DNA from: Chaetoceros tenuissimus | Lineage: Eukaryota; Bacillariophyta; Thalassiosirophyceae; Chaetocerotales; Chaetocerotaceae | DNA length: 64,000 bases | NCBI GenBank assembly: GCA_021927905.1 | Contig: BLLK01000013.1 | Coordinates: forward strand, 1-64,000 | Direction: 5' to 3' | Part shown: one piece after another, positions 10,980 to 22,959 of the stretch | Numbering within the stretch: the first letter of the stretch is position 1 | How the letters are laid out: each line of letters starts with the position of its first letter | Program-made: the position numbers and the translations under genes | The notes under the pieces: model-generated | Databases searched by the model: none | Told to the model about the DNA's origin: nothing | What the model saw: the letters and a program-made list of their open reading frames with translations, nothing else

Positions 10980-13900
10980 CTACCCTGAATAGTTTCCATA
11001 GTACGATTGCTGAGGAGCAGCATACGCACGCTGAGCATTTTGCAGGCTAGTATCGAACGAGGTTCCAAGTCGGCCACTTTCTTTTGCAAAGTTAATTCGC
11101 AACGGGCCACCGTTAACTAATGTGCCTGTGAGTGCCTGTCTTGCATCAATGGCAGATTTTTTCTCTGCGGTGTTAACAAAAGAAAATGTAGTTTTCATAA
11201 CAATCTTTGTTACGGTACAAAACTGTGAAAACAATGATTTCAATTGTTCTTCGCTTGTGCCAACACCATACCCAGCGACAAAGAGATTCCTGGTAGCAGG
11301 ATTTCCTCTATCATCCTTTACATTGCTGTAATCAATCTGTCCGAGAGCATCTCTAGGAAGCGGTGCAGATTGAGGAATGGGAGTACTTGTGCTGACTGCC
11401 TTGTTTTTACGTACTGCAGGGTTGATGCGGAGGGGGCTTCCTCCAACCATGACACCAGTTAATGCTTCCTTTGCGCGGTTTGCACCATCAGGATCTGATG
11501 TATTTAAAAACATGAAGTTGTTCTTGACTACAACCTCATCCACGCGAACATAGGGAGAGAAAAGTTGAATAATCATTTCCTTTGTAGTCATTGGACCCTG
11601 TTCAAATTAAAGATAAGTTAGTGTTGACTCATTCAAGAAAAACGCTAGTAACTGAGTTTAGTATTCTGCAAAACTTACATATCCACTCAAATGCAAGTTT
11701 CCTTCATTTGATGGCTGCGCAGCTTGTGATTGAAAAGTAGTCGCCACTATTATTTAGAATGTTTGTTAGTAATATTTGGTAAATTTGAATCACAACGAAC
11801 ATATTTCCACGCTTACCTGTTTGAGTTGGAGGCGGAGGAGGTATCTGGAAGGTACTTGGTTGGGGAGGAACAGATCCATAAGTCTGTACAGACTGCTGCA
11901 TATACTGTTGTACTGCAGGTTTAGGTGGAGGAGGTGGGATCGCTGCAGGTGCAGAAGGAGTTCCACCAAGACTGGCAGTAAGAGTTTGCACAAGAGTCAG
12001 GATTTTCGTTTGATCATAGTTGCCATATGGATCACGGAAAGAATCCAACAATCCCGGAGATTGAGCAAGCGTCTGCACGGCACTTATATTTTGGCCTACA
12101 AGGAACGTTGGCAAGCCTAATGACTGCAATAACTCAATAGTAGCTCCACTAGATTGAGCAGGTGGTGGTGGAGGGGGGACTGCAGATACTGCAGGGATAA
12201 AACTATTCTGTAGCGGAGCTGGTGCGGGGACTGACAAAGGTGCTGGAACAGTAGCTGCGACTGGTGGCTCTGGCTCAGGGGTGACAAATAGTGGAATCTT
12301 TTGAGGAACCGTTGCCGACTGAGAGGCGAGGTCAAGTGTTTGCTCCATTTCAGTAAGTGGAGTTGGGTCACTTGGTACATCCTCCTCAGACAAGAAATTT
12401 GCAGGCAAAGTACTGAGAACTCTTCTCATTTGGTTGTTGAGCTCTTCTGAAGAAACATCAATAGGAGGATTATTGGTTGGAGTCAGCTGTGGCTGCTTCC
12501 AAGAATTAGAATACATCATGACCATGGTATCAAGGCTATCATTTTGGTCTTCGAGTTTACCCCTCTTTGCCTTGTTCAAAATGTCTCTTTCACCAGCACG
12601 ATCACGTCTATGATCTGATACGGTGTGAGAAATGGACAAGGGACCACCGAACGAGTCTGCCCATTTTACACGACGTTGTTGTTCTCCATTGTCGTTCGCA
12701 GAGCCATTGTCAACTCCAGCATTATCATGAATCGCTTGCTCTTCAATTTGCTGATGTCTTCGTTCCTCTTCCTTCTTTGCGAGTTTTTCTCTGAGCTTTG
12801 CTGCTCTCTCCTGTGCTCTTTTTCGAGCTTCTTCTACAGCCGACTCTTCCTTTTCAGCAGAAGCAGTCACTTTACTCAAATAGCTTGAAAGTGATGACTT
12901 TTTTGGAGCTTCAGATTTAGCAGGCTCACTAGCTTTGCTTCTTTTCGCTGCCGGTGCAACTGGAGAGGAAGGCTCTGAATCCAGAGATCGTTTCGACGAT
13001 CCTCCCGATGCCTAAGCGAATGGAAAACAAACAAGGTTAGATACTGCACGTGACATTGATAAAATATCCTACAATCAAAACATAAAAGACTCACCTTTTT
13101 GAATCGTTTTACAGACGCGCTCCATTCCTCTTTTACTTTTGATACTCTCTCCTTGATAGCATTTTCATTGAGGGTGCCTTTGCAGATTTTATCCTTTTCA
13201 ACTGCCGCAACAAGCTTCCCAAGTTTGGACTGAGTTACATGTTCCTTTGTGACTGGAAGCATTGCAATGTTTCCTAAAAGATATAAAAGAAGATCTACAC
13301 CACCTAATCCTTTAGTAAGAATATCATCTAACCATGATTTAATTGTAAATAGTAGTCCATTGTCTAGAATAGCTTTTAAACTAGAACTTTCTGGAGATGT
13401 TGCTCCAATAATTGTTAGCATGACTGCTTTTTTCGCTGTTATAGAAGTCTTTTCCGCTTCGTCAGTGATACTTCCCTCATTACTGCCGCTACAAAGCTAC
13501 GTGAAAAGAAGTTGGAAAGGGTAAGATATTAGAAAGTGGATTGTAAAAATTTCAAAACAGATGGACAAGAGTCCAAGCGGATACGTAATATAGAGTCTAT
13601 TCACTGGAACCTGATGCATCTAGCAAGGGCACTTTGTAGAATGTAGAGGTGTAGCTATGGTGGTAACGTAGTCTAGCCATCCGGCAACCTTCTAACCAAG
13701 ACAGGATTCTTCTCAAGTCCATAAAAATGAGACTTTCTCAAGGATTTACCAATGGAGTTGAATCCCTGTCCATTTTCCAAGTCTGATAGACAATATTCGC
13801 GTGTTGAAGCACACGTAAAACTCGCCAATAGAAGAAGATCTTTCGTTGAAACGAGCGCAAACTACCACCATAAAAAAGAGGTGCATGGAACAAGCCGAAA

Positions 13901-14943
13901 GGATCCGTAACAAAAACAGTTGCTCCAACACGTAGTATAGTACCCGACAAATCTAGTACTATCTATCTAGTAGTTGTACGTACGATAAATATTCAATCGC
14001 AATCAAAATCGATGCTAGTGGTATGAATTTGATATTGATTTGATACGAAACTGTACATCGTATTATATCCAATGAATTTGTTTTTGTTTTTATTACTTCG
14101 TACTGGTCATTCAATGGTTACAATAAAGAAAGAGTATCAAGTATTTTTCTCCATTCAATCGGTCGATTGTCCAAAAGAACCTTGTTCGTCTAGCTAGCTA
14201 TTTGTAGACTCTCGGTACGATACGACAGAATGAAAAAAGCCTCGTGTTATTCTTTCTTCCTCTTTTCTCTAGTAGACACAACACACAAACAACTGCTCTA
14301 CTAGGGAGATCTTAGTTCGAGAAGATCCGTATTCTGGCCATGGTGCCATGTAGCATGCGACACAATGACGGACGGCAGCTCATTCTTTACAAGCACGGCT
14401 TCCAAGAGAAGCACAACGTATCCCGTTGACATCAAGCTCCATGCAGGAAAGGCACAAGATTCTCAACGCTACTCTCGATCTACTCTAGAATTCTCAAGCA
14501 AAGCTCGGATTGCGGTACCAGCTACATCTAGGCGTTCCATTTCTATTGTACTCTTGCATGTACTCTTGCTTTCAAGACACACGGCACAGACTCATTCCGC
14601 TCGAAACAAGGCAGTCCGTTTCGAAACGTCAACAAAACAAGCAATCACTCACCTTCAGACACTCTTGAATTTCCTCCACGGTAGCATCATCTCTCAAGCT
14701 TAAACCTAATTAAACGAAAACAAAAAGAGGTTAGAATTTATCTATTTTCATTTCTAATTCGATCCGTCAGCCAAAACGGACGAAGGACAAACCGTCAACC
14801 TTTTCAATCTTACCATCTTGAAGAAGTAATGCAACCTTTTGCAAAAACGCATCTTCTTTTGTCGAATCTTCCTTGACTAATAGAGACGGTGGGCAATTTC
14901 CAAGAGTCCGTAGTCTAGATTTCAATATTGCGGTGGAAGTCAT
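10980..14943 (-). CDS. TFIIS-N-domain, RVxW and double-RRM protein, PNUTS-like layout
   Basis: Six exons on the minus strand: 14943-14778, 14705-14653, 13496-13095, 13011-11817, 11746-11679 and 11597-10980. They sum to 2502 nt (833 aa) with every junction in frame. Residues 1-190 look like a TFIIS N-terminal (LW) helical bundle. A Ser/Pro/Lys-rich linker, a charged helix (residues about 260-300) and a RVKWADSFGG motif at 321-330 follow; RVKW matches the PP1-docking RVx[FW] pattern. Then come Pro-rich stretches and two RRM-like domains (about 622-690 and 730-800, with NLFVAGYGVG as RNP2). TFIIS-N plus PP1 docking recalls PNUTS, a nuclear phosphatase scaffold of transcription termination, but the RRMs differ from it. 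The first donor could be C/GTTTTG or G/GCTGAC; both keep the frame and differ by little. One intron is about 1.16 kb. Confidence 0.75.
13497..14652 (-). other. 1156-nt intron of the TFIIS-N/RRM gene
   Basis: This intron (donor GTGAGT at 14652, acceptor at 13497) is more than ten times longer than most introns in the window. It contains no recognised gene in either strand. A short perfect hairpin, CGTGT-TGAAGC-ACACG, lies at about 13800-13815. I saw no snoRNA, tRNA or transposon signature. Confidence 0.65.
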
Positions 14944-15636
14944 GTTGATTTTGTAAATTCTTTTGGTGAGATTATGATGTTGTGTGAGCATCAGGTGGTT
15001 CTGCTGCAAAGCGACGGCTTTCTTCTGTACTATTCCTCGTAGGTACTAGTGAATAATATTGGAAAAGAAAAAGAAGGGGAGAGTAAGTAAAGAGAGGGAG
15101 AGAACAAAAAAATTATTCTTTTCCTTACAATTATTTGAATTCTTTTCAATATCATTAGACTACAATAATTTCATCATTATTCTATTATAAGAAAGTTGTA
15201 GTGAAGCTTTTTATTCAATCTAATAGCACTTCATCTTTTAAATCATTAATTTATTCGGTACATTTTCACGAGCCGTTACGGGGCTGTTATCCCCCCACCC
15301 TAGCTTACCGTTTTTTGGGATTCAAAAATCACATCGTGTTTATCGTGTTGGATCAAGAAAGAACTGAACTACTACAGTGTTTTCCACTACTGCAGACCAT
15401 CACTTTGTGTATCTTTCCATAGTGATACAGTACACCAGTGATTCGCAAGTGTTCCTCCACGATTCAGTGTGTCAAGACGTTGTTTGAGTTCTCATTTTGA
15501 AACTAATAGGTGCACGAGGAAATACAGTACTGCAGATCAAAGATCAAGTGAAAATCAGAAATAGAACGAGAAAGCACAAAGAAAGAAAGTACCATCAAAT
15601 CAAATCATTCTTGGCGACCTACGCAAAAGTAAAAAG
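14944..15636. other. divergent promoter region upstream of kinesin
   Basis: It separates the TFIIS-N/RRM gene (minus) from the kinesin gene (plus). I see a purine-rich tract near 15060-15110 and no supported gene, repeat or RNA. Confidence 0.5.
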
Positions 15637-18600
15637 ATGGCTGGCGATGATACATCCTTCATAGAGACACCAAGACAGCCTCAACATTCCATTGACAATA
15701 CTACTACTACTACATCATCATCACCTGAAGACTCATCGTGTGTACAAGTAGCCATTCGAGTGCGACCATTCTTACCAAATGAACCGAGTCAAAAATGTAT
15801 TCACGTATTTCATCAACATGGCTCATCGCCAATGATACAAATTGGTTCTGCGTCAAATAGTACAGCCAGTACCATCAGTTCTCTATCGTCTTCATCCCAT
15901 AGCTCGCATTTACCAAACAAGACATTTCTATTCGATCAAGCTTATCCACCTGAAACGAAACAAAAACATATCTTTCAACAATCTATTCAACCACTCGTAG
16001 AAGCATGTTTAAAAGGGTATAATGCTACTGTATTAGCATATGGTCAAACAGGTTCAGGTAAAACATTTACAATACTAGGTCCATCACCTGATGCTGTACT
16101 CAGTGAAGAATATACATTTACAAATCAGTCAAATAATAATGATGCTAGAAATGAATCCTTGAGTCCAAATCATAATCAAATTGCAGCACAGGCAGGTGTT
16201 ATTCCGAGAGCTTTGAGAGATTTATTCCATAGATTGGAAATGACTCAACAGAAATGGGATACACATGCTGGAAAATCTAAACATGGTCAAAAGCCATTTG
16301 AATATGAAGTTCGAGTTCAATTTTTAGAAGTTTATGGTGAAGATATTCGAGATTTGTTAAGGCCGAATAATAGTGGTGGGAATAAACTTGTTATAAGAGA
16401 TGGAGGGGGTAATTTGGAGCCGGAAGTGATTGGTGCTAGTGAAGTCAAGGTGAATTCTGCTGAAGAAGCATTGTTGTGTCTTACTCGTGGGACATTGAGG
16501 CGTGTGACTGGGGCGACTGCCATGAACAGTGAAAGTTCTAGATCACATGCCATCATGACTGTAATTGTGGAACAGACAACTATTGTCAGACCTACCAGTG
16601 GTAACAGTGTTGATAGTGGTAATACTAGTGATGGGACTGGTCGAGGCGGAAAATTGTCGAGAAGGACCGAAATGGAATCCAAACGATCTAAATTTCATTT
16701 TGTTGATTTGGCAGGAAGTGAGCGACAAAAGAGGACATTATCGACTGGGAATAGATTGAGGGAAGGTATTGACATCAATAAGGGATTGCTAGTGCTTGGT
16801 AATGTGATTTCTGCTCTTGGGGACCCGAAACGTCGAGGAAGCTCATTTGTTCCATACCGTGACAGTAAGTTGACTAGACTACTCAAGGGATCTCTGGGCG
16901 GAAACCATAAAACTCTCATGATTGCATGTGTGAGTCCTTCTTCTATCAACATGGAAGAAAGTTTGAATTGTCTCAGGTATGCAAATCGTGCCAAGAATAT
17001 TCAAAACAACGCAGTCATCAATCTTGATGCAGGCTCCAAATTGGTTGCTGAGTTGAGATTGCAAGTACAGGCTTTAGCAGGCGAACTACTTATTGTTCAA
17101 GAAATGACTGGTAATAATTCATCACGGAAGTTTACGATTGACACACTCAAAGTTTTGGCAAAGGGTGGGAATTCAATCAACCTCAATATTTCCAACAAGA
17201 CATCTGATTCTGGTTTCAAACGATCAAAGTCCAATGAAAGTCTAAAAAGCCTTCAGAGCAGCGCAATCGATACCTCAAAGGATGATACAATCAAAGATTT
17301 ACAGGCAGAAAATGAAAAATTGAAAACTACCAACAAAGAGCTCAAGGATAATCTCAAGACCAAATCGGAAGAATTGTTTGCAGCCAAGGCTGAAGCGGAA
17401 TACTACCGCTTGCAGATAGAAGGTGATAACGGGGCAGCATCAGAAAATGATGAATCCAAAGATAAGTTTATTCACCGAATGCAATCATACGAAAGAGAAA
17501 TTAGTGGGTTGAAGAAGCGACTTCGAAATGCAAATGTGCAATCCTCTTCTGCTTTTACTCTGCCACTTTCTCCGAAAAAGAGGGATATTTCCGATGAGCC
17601 TTCTTTGCCAACTCCATCATCAGAACAGTCTAGCCGTTTTAAAGCAAAAACTTTCAAACCAATCATCATCGAAGATGACGAAGATAGGGAAGAGAATGAT
17701 CAAGTACAGAAAATGGCGAAGAAGTATGCAAAAATAGGTTATAGAGAAGGTAGAGGACCAGTGGACGACGAAGACGATGCTGATAATGAGGAGGAATATG
17801 ATGGCGAGGATAGCGAGGATGAGGATGAGACATTCATGACCAGAGAGTCGATTTTGTCGTCTCATATGATTCAACTCACAAAAGGTATTGCAGCCAAGCA
17901 AGAACTTATTGGGCAGCTTGAACAAAGCCAGCTCAAATATGAGGTAAGTTTTTGCTTTATTCATTGAAAATTCATTTCAAATATACATATTTATCTCACA
18001 CGTCATGTCAACAATAGAAAATGAAATCTTTTTATCAAGATAAGCTCAAACGCATGACTATGCAACTGACCGTTCAGGAGGCAGAAAAGGTGAAACTAGA
18101 AGGGGAATTGAAAAAGATCGAGAAGGACTCTCAGAAGTATATCGAGTTGCAGGAGCTTTTACGGGCGAAAGAGAAGCATATTGGCCAATTAAAGAAACGT
18201 CAAAATGAAGTGAAAGGATTGACCTCAATTGCATCTCGCAATGAGGAAGTAATAAAGAATTTGAGGACAGAAATAGAAGAAATGAAAAGGAAGAAAGCAT
18301 CTCTTGAAAATCAGCTCATAAAGGAGAGAAAAGAACATGCTCAAATGATCCAAGACCTGCAAAAGAAGGCTAACAAGCAGCAAATTAGTGAACAGAAGAT
18401 GCGAAGACAACTAGCAGCAACTATGGCCCAAAAGAAAAAGGTACAAGAGATTGCTAAAGCACACTCAGAGGAAATTGCTTCACTTCGAACCAAGTATCAA
18501 AATGCTGAGAAGAAGCTGAGAATGCAGACTCTGAAGCGTGGAGTGATGGAGCGAGCAGGTATTGATCCAGTCCTAGTTGGTAGAAACGATAACAAAAGAC

Positions 18601-20270
18601 AAGGATCAAACAAATCAAGACCTACAAGCAGAGGCAAGGGAGAAGGTCGACCTAATCCTGCTGGAGATATACATAGACTTCGTGATATTCTTGACGAGAG
18701 AATACTTGAGGTTTCGAGAAAAGAAGCAGCAGCTGATAAGCTTGCACATGAATGGGAAGATCACCTTGATCTTTCTAACAGAAAACAACAACTTTTATCA
18801 GAGTCTAAAGGTAAAAGATCAGACCAGGTCTCTGACGAAATTGAGGCACTCGATTTCCAAATCAAGTACAAGGAGAGTAGAATCCGACAGTTAGCTTCCA
18901 AACTTAGTCAGAAATCTAGCAAAGCTGAAGGAAGTAATAAATCCATGTTCCAGGATTCACTAATTGATGAAAGAGACTTGAAGGCTCTTACATCTGATTT
19001 GCCACCTCTCGCAGGGGCTCAATTAGTATCTCGTGTCCTATTTGGTATGGTGATAAGAGAAAGGCGAAGGGTTTCAGCACTTGCAAGAGCAGCATCCAAA
19101 TTGGATGGAGAGAAATTAGTTGCTGAAAAATTGGCCGCAGATAAGGACTCAGCTCTGAAGGCACTCATTGACGAAGCCAAAAATGAGCGTGTTGCAATGG
19201 CACAAAATCAAAACGAAAAGATTCTATCCCTAATGGAAATTGTCCAAGAAGACGACATTGACGACGAAAGCACTGTTGTTGGTAACAACTTGCGAAGTTC
19301 TTTATCAGAATCAGTAGCGCTTAGATTATCAAATGAGAGGATAGAAGCACTCGAATCCCAACTTTCAGACTTAGAATATGAAAAAGAAAACAGAGAGAAT
19401 TATCAAGCAAGGGAAGCTGAAACCATTGGCGAACTCAAGCAACTAACCACTGACTATGGAAAACTTTTGGAAACCTCCACGTCCCTACGCAAATCTTTGG
19501 TTAAGATCAAGACAAAGATTTCATCTACTGCCCAATATCATGATCCAGAAATTTTGAGCACAATCAACAAAATCATTGACAAGGTTCTGAAGTCAACAAG
19601 TGGACCGTCCAAAGAAGGCAAAGAGAAAGCTTCAGAGAGGGGCATTGGACGCCACTATGAATCAGACAGCGAAGTGGAAGATGAGGGTAGTGAAACACCT
19701 GAATGGGCTACTCACATCATGAAAGATTTAGCCATCATTGCAGCTGGTGATGTTCCAGAATCTTTGAAAACACCTAGGGGTGGTAGTCAACAGAGGTTAC
19801 CTCGAACACCTTTTACAAATTCCCATTATGAAAGACTCTCCGATAATGGGAGTGTAGGTAGTGTAAGATCGAATAGATCAAATTCACGAAGTCGATCAGG
19901 TGCCAGACCAAGATATCAAACGCCAACAAAAGCACATGCAATGAGAGCAGCTTCTCCATTGCGACAAAGGTCACCTAGACTGGAAGAAACAGTTGAATCT
20001 GACAGACTCTCATCAATTTTGAAGAACAAATTGCATGTTTCCGTTCCATCAAATCTCATGGATGACGACGACCATAGTGTACACAGTATGCAAAGCTTCA
20101 GAAGCATTGGAAGCCGAAGCGATAAGAGCAACAGAAGTCGACGACGAATGATACCGGAATCAAAGTTTGTCAAAGCATATACAAACAAAAATGTGTTTGA
20201 ACGACTGCAAAAGAAGCATACAAACTCTTTTAATCTCAACATGAAGTCACATCTTGACCAAGATAACTAG
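15637..20270 (+). CDS. kinesin-4-like motor protein
   Basis: Two exons, 15637-17943 and 18018-20270, joined in phase 0 across a 74-nt intron, give 1519 aa. The motor domain is N-terminal (about residues 34-458): P-loop GQTGSGKT at 136-143, switch I SSRSHA at 300-305, switch II DLAGSE at 357-362, then RLREGIDINKGLLVLGNVISALG, which is the form seen in the kinesin-4/chromokinesin family. Low-complexity Ser/Thr tracts precede the motor and an insert (about 318-350) interrupts it before switch II. After the motor come coiled coils, an acidic Asp/Glu stretch near residues 690-720, a long coiled coil and a Ser/Arg-rich basic tail. By family it should be a plus-end microtubule motor in spindle midzone or chromosome arm movement; flagellar kinesin-4 roles are an alternative. 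Confidence 0.9.
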
Positions 20271-20353
20271 ACAAAGATGGATTTTATCTGATGCATAATG
20301 TATAAACTCTAGTATAACCTTAGCTATTCAATCCTATTGATTGTGGTACCATA

Positions 20354-21331
20354 TTATTCCATGAAAACTCGAAATGCGTAGTTGACATTCTCTAACCATG
20401 TCGATTTTGGCAACTTCTTCTCCAAATAATCCAAACGCTCGGATATTGACGTAGTTCTAAGCATTTGCAGCATCTCTTCGGCAGGAGCAGTTGCTTCTAA
20501 ATTTGATACAAGTGAAAACGTGCTCATCTGTTGCTTTTGCAAGTGCTCGTTGCCTTTCATGAAGGTATAGGAGTAAATGTCATCATTGGAGTCACGAAAA
20601 AATCCATATTCCTTTCGTCGAGACGCTAGTGTTTTAATTCGATCATCAATCATTAACATTTCTTCTTCATTTAGTTCTTCATAGACATGACTATCGTCAA
20701 TACGTGTAGCTTCCACGATGAGAAATGGCAATGACGAACTATTGTCATCATCTAGTCTACCATCTAGACCATCACTAATTACGCGCTTCACCTGAAATCT
20801 TGTCAATCCCCGACCCCATAATCTAATTTTTTGAACATTTTCATCATCTTTTCTTTCCAACGCAACTTCTTCGCCATCTATGTACACTTCACTACTTGAT
20901 ACACCGCATAATATCCCGACATCTCCTTCTTCAATCAATGGAGTGATGGGCAAAGTTCCTTTTGGCACAATCTGCGTCTTGTGACTACAATACAGCGCTC
21001 CAAACATTGGAAGATTTGTATTCTCATTCAACGAAACAGGATTATCTAATACATATCGTGATAAAGCCTTATACCTTTCCTCCCATAATGTAAGCTTTAG
21101 TGACTCTGTCGGAAATTTTACTCTCTTTCTGATATGAGATGATGAATGAAATGTTCAGCTTATTTAACATTACTTTTAAAGATGAGGAAGAACTCACCTT
21201 AGTGGAAACACTGGTATTGTGAATGTATCAGCTGCTTGATGCGATGAAGGAAAGGAAAGCGCAGATATCTCTTCTAACGGAAATAGTAGAAGTAGCAGAT
21301 TCAGATGAAAAATGAGGCAGAGTGGAAACAT
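20354..21331 (-). CDS. LON substrate-binding-domain protein, secreted or plastid
   Basis: Two exons on the minus strand, 21331-21198 and 21128-20354, joined in phase 2, give 302 aa. Residues 1-25 form a strong hydrophobic signal (LIFHLNLLLLLFPL) followed by SALSFPSS, which could be a plastid cleavage site. The body matches the N-terminal LON domain: VFPLR, then LTLWEERY, FGALY, GTLPITPLIEEGDVGILCGV, GLTRFQVKRV and FLIVEATRIDD. The protein has no AAA or protease domain, so it is a stand-alone LON-domain protein, like bacterial and plastid homologues proposed to bind protein substrates. The splice restores the conserved FPL-R start of the domain, which supports the model. Confidence 0.75.
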
Positions 21332-21463
21332 GTTGTCGGGTGGGAGCAAACTTATGGAGTATTTGATGCATTGAAGACAGTAAATTTGTAATAAAATCCA
21401 CTGTGATGAGAGTGATTATTGATTATTTACCCTTTTACAATGTCAAGCGAAAAAATGCATCTA

Positions 21464-21471
21464 TGACGTCA
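21464..21471. promoter_or_regulatory. CRE-like palindrome TGACGTCA
   Basis: A perfect copy of the octamer, about 133 bases upstream of the LON-domain gene start, in a shared divergent promoter. Confidence 0.45.
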
Positions 21472-21573
21472 TTATTTATACATATGTAATCCAAAAATAG
21501 CCAATAAAGTCGTAGAAATTTCGAATTTTCATTCCATCTAAGTCACTCCGTATGTAGTAAGTAGAACACTGTA

Positions 21574-21596
21574 TAACCCTAACCCTAACCCTAACC
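21574..21596. repeat. interstitial telomeric repeat (CCCTAA)n
   Basis: Twenty-three bases of uninterrupted CCCTAA repeat (about 3.8 units), the complement of TTAGGG used at telomeres of many stramenopiles. It is surrounded by ordinary genes, so it is interstitial. Confidence 0.9.
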
Positions 21597-21800
21597 TCGA
21601 TCTCCTCTCACAGCAGATTTAAAATTCAATCTTGTTTACTCGAGTCTTGGCTGATTTGAATATGTATACTCCAACGATAACACTCCGTTCAAAACTAGTT
21701 GCTCCAACAGTGATTCAGCACGTAGCACAAAAAGAAAACATATAATTTTCAAAGTTCAGAATTATATTTTCAATTAAATTACTTTCGATTTGTTTCCAAG

Positions 21801-22797
21801 ATGATTGAAAGATATTACACTCTTAGAAACCAGGATACTGTATGGGTTACTGACGATTACTCATATGAAAGGTAAGATTGGATATGGTACTGTTTTATGA
21901 AGAATACAATAACATTATTCATCTCACTAGCTTTTGATTTCTTTATACCTACTGTCCAAAAGAAACGACTTTGGTGACACACTTCTAAATACAAAATGTT
22001 TCTTTCTAGACTCAAGGGAAGTGGAGGAAGAATTATCAAAATGTTCTAGAGACCCAAATTACCTTTTGCAGGTAAATAACCACGGTGACAATCTTGCACA
22101 CCGGTTAGTTAAGTAATACAAAAAAAGAAATAAAGGTGCAAAGCGCGAAACTATTCTTGCTATCATTGATCAAATTTACAATGTCTGTCCTGGCCTTTTT
22201 TTCGACATTCTTGCTATGGAGAATAATTCTGATTTCAATGTTCTCTACCTTGCAATCCATCAAGGAGTGGAGCATGTAGAAATTATAATGGCATTGCTAT
22301 CCAAATTGAGTCCTTCTGATCAAAAATTACTCGTTACTAAGGAGAATACAAACAAGCAGACTGCACTTATGATTGCAGAGAAAAAGAAACACGAAGCAAA
22401 TCAAGTGAGATGCACTGCCAAAGAGAAATATTTGAAAAAGGAGAAAAACTTCCAAAATCTCAAGGATGTGAGTGTTTTGAATCCGCAAATTCTAGACACC
22501 TTGGCTGACAATGAAGAGGAAAGAGATGAAGCAAAGAGAGAAAGCGATGACGCTGAAGAGATTTATTCCAACATGCAGGCAATCCATAAGTATCTACTGA
22601 ACAGTTTAGATGCACCAGATACTCACAAAGACATTGTATCCGACCCCGACACAAGCTTCTGCTCTGATTTCAGTGGCGAATCTGAATCCACTTTGCTAGA
22701 ACATGCAAGGTCGCCAGCTACATTTTCTGATGGTATGTACGAGGAGTCTGGATACAGCAGCAACGAAGAGATTGTTTTCAAAAGACCACGTATTTAG
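21801..22797 (+). pseudogene. ankyrin-like gene interrupted by an in-frame TAA
   Basis: Exon 1 (21801-21871) and exon 2 (from 21963) are joined by a 91-nt intron in phase 2, reading SYERNDFGDTLL. The frame continues through NNHGDNLAHRLVK to a TAA at 22114-22116 and stays open in the same frame for 33 further codons to an ATG at 22216, and on to 22797. Downstream residues (NTNKQTALMIA) resemble an ankyrin repeat, as do NDFGDTLL and NNHGDNLAH upstream. A coiled, charged region and a Ser-rich tail ending KRPRI (basic, nuclear-like) follow. The stop may be a true nonsense mutation or an assembly error. A 36-nt segment, 22108-22143, starts GTTAAG, ends CAAAG and is a multiple of three, so its removal would restore the frame, but it is shorter than any other intron here. 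Confidence 0.5.
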
Positions 22798-22959
22798 AGT
22801 ATAATTTCAAAGTTTGTACGCAGAAGTAGTAGTCTATGTTTATTCAAATTTCCATTAACATAAACTACCTGTTTTATAAGGAAAATATTTATCCACTGGT
22901 ATGACTAACAATATATCTAAGGATACATGTCCTATATTGCTAATAACTGCTTTGTGCTT

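Larger units (their letters stand above)
21332..21800. other. divergent promoter region with CRE palindrome and telomeric repeat
   Basis: This 469-base region lies between the LON-domain gene (minus) and the ankyrin-like gene (plus). It has a TGACGTCA palindrome and a short telomere-type repeat, listed separately. Confidence 0.6.

Noticed and set aside
12567-12888. Plus-strand frames opposite the TFIIS-N/RRM gene
   Set aside because: They are shadows of a well-supported minus-strand exon.
14281-14340. tRNA-like T-loop sequence (AGTTCGAGAAG)
   Set aside because: No acceptor or anticodon arm can be formed around it.
14365-14703. 112-codon plus-strand frame in the long intron
   Set aside because: No family motif; it runs over a real exon of the minus-strand gene.
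14770-14778. GC-AG intron in the TFIIS-N/RRM gene (donor G/GCTGAC)
   Set aside because: A canonical GT donor a few bases away gives the same frame, so a rare donor class is not required.
22108-22143. A real 36-nt spliceosomal intron
   Set aside because: The splice signals are weak and all other introns here are at least 63 nt; kept only as a possibility within a finding.
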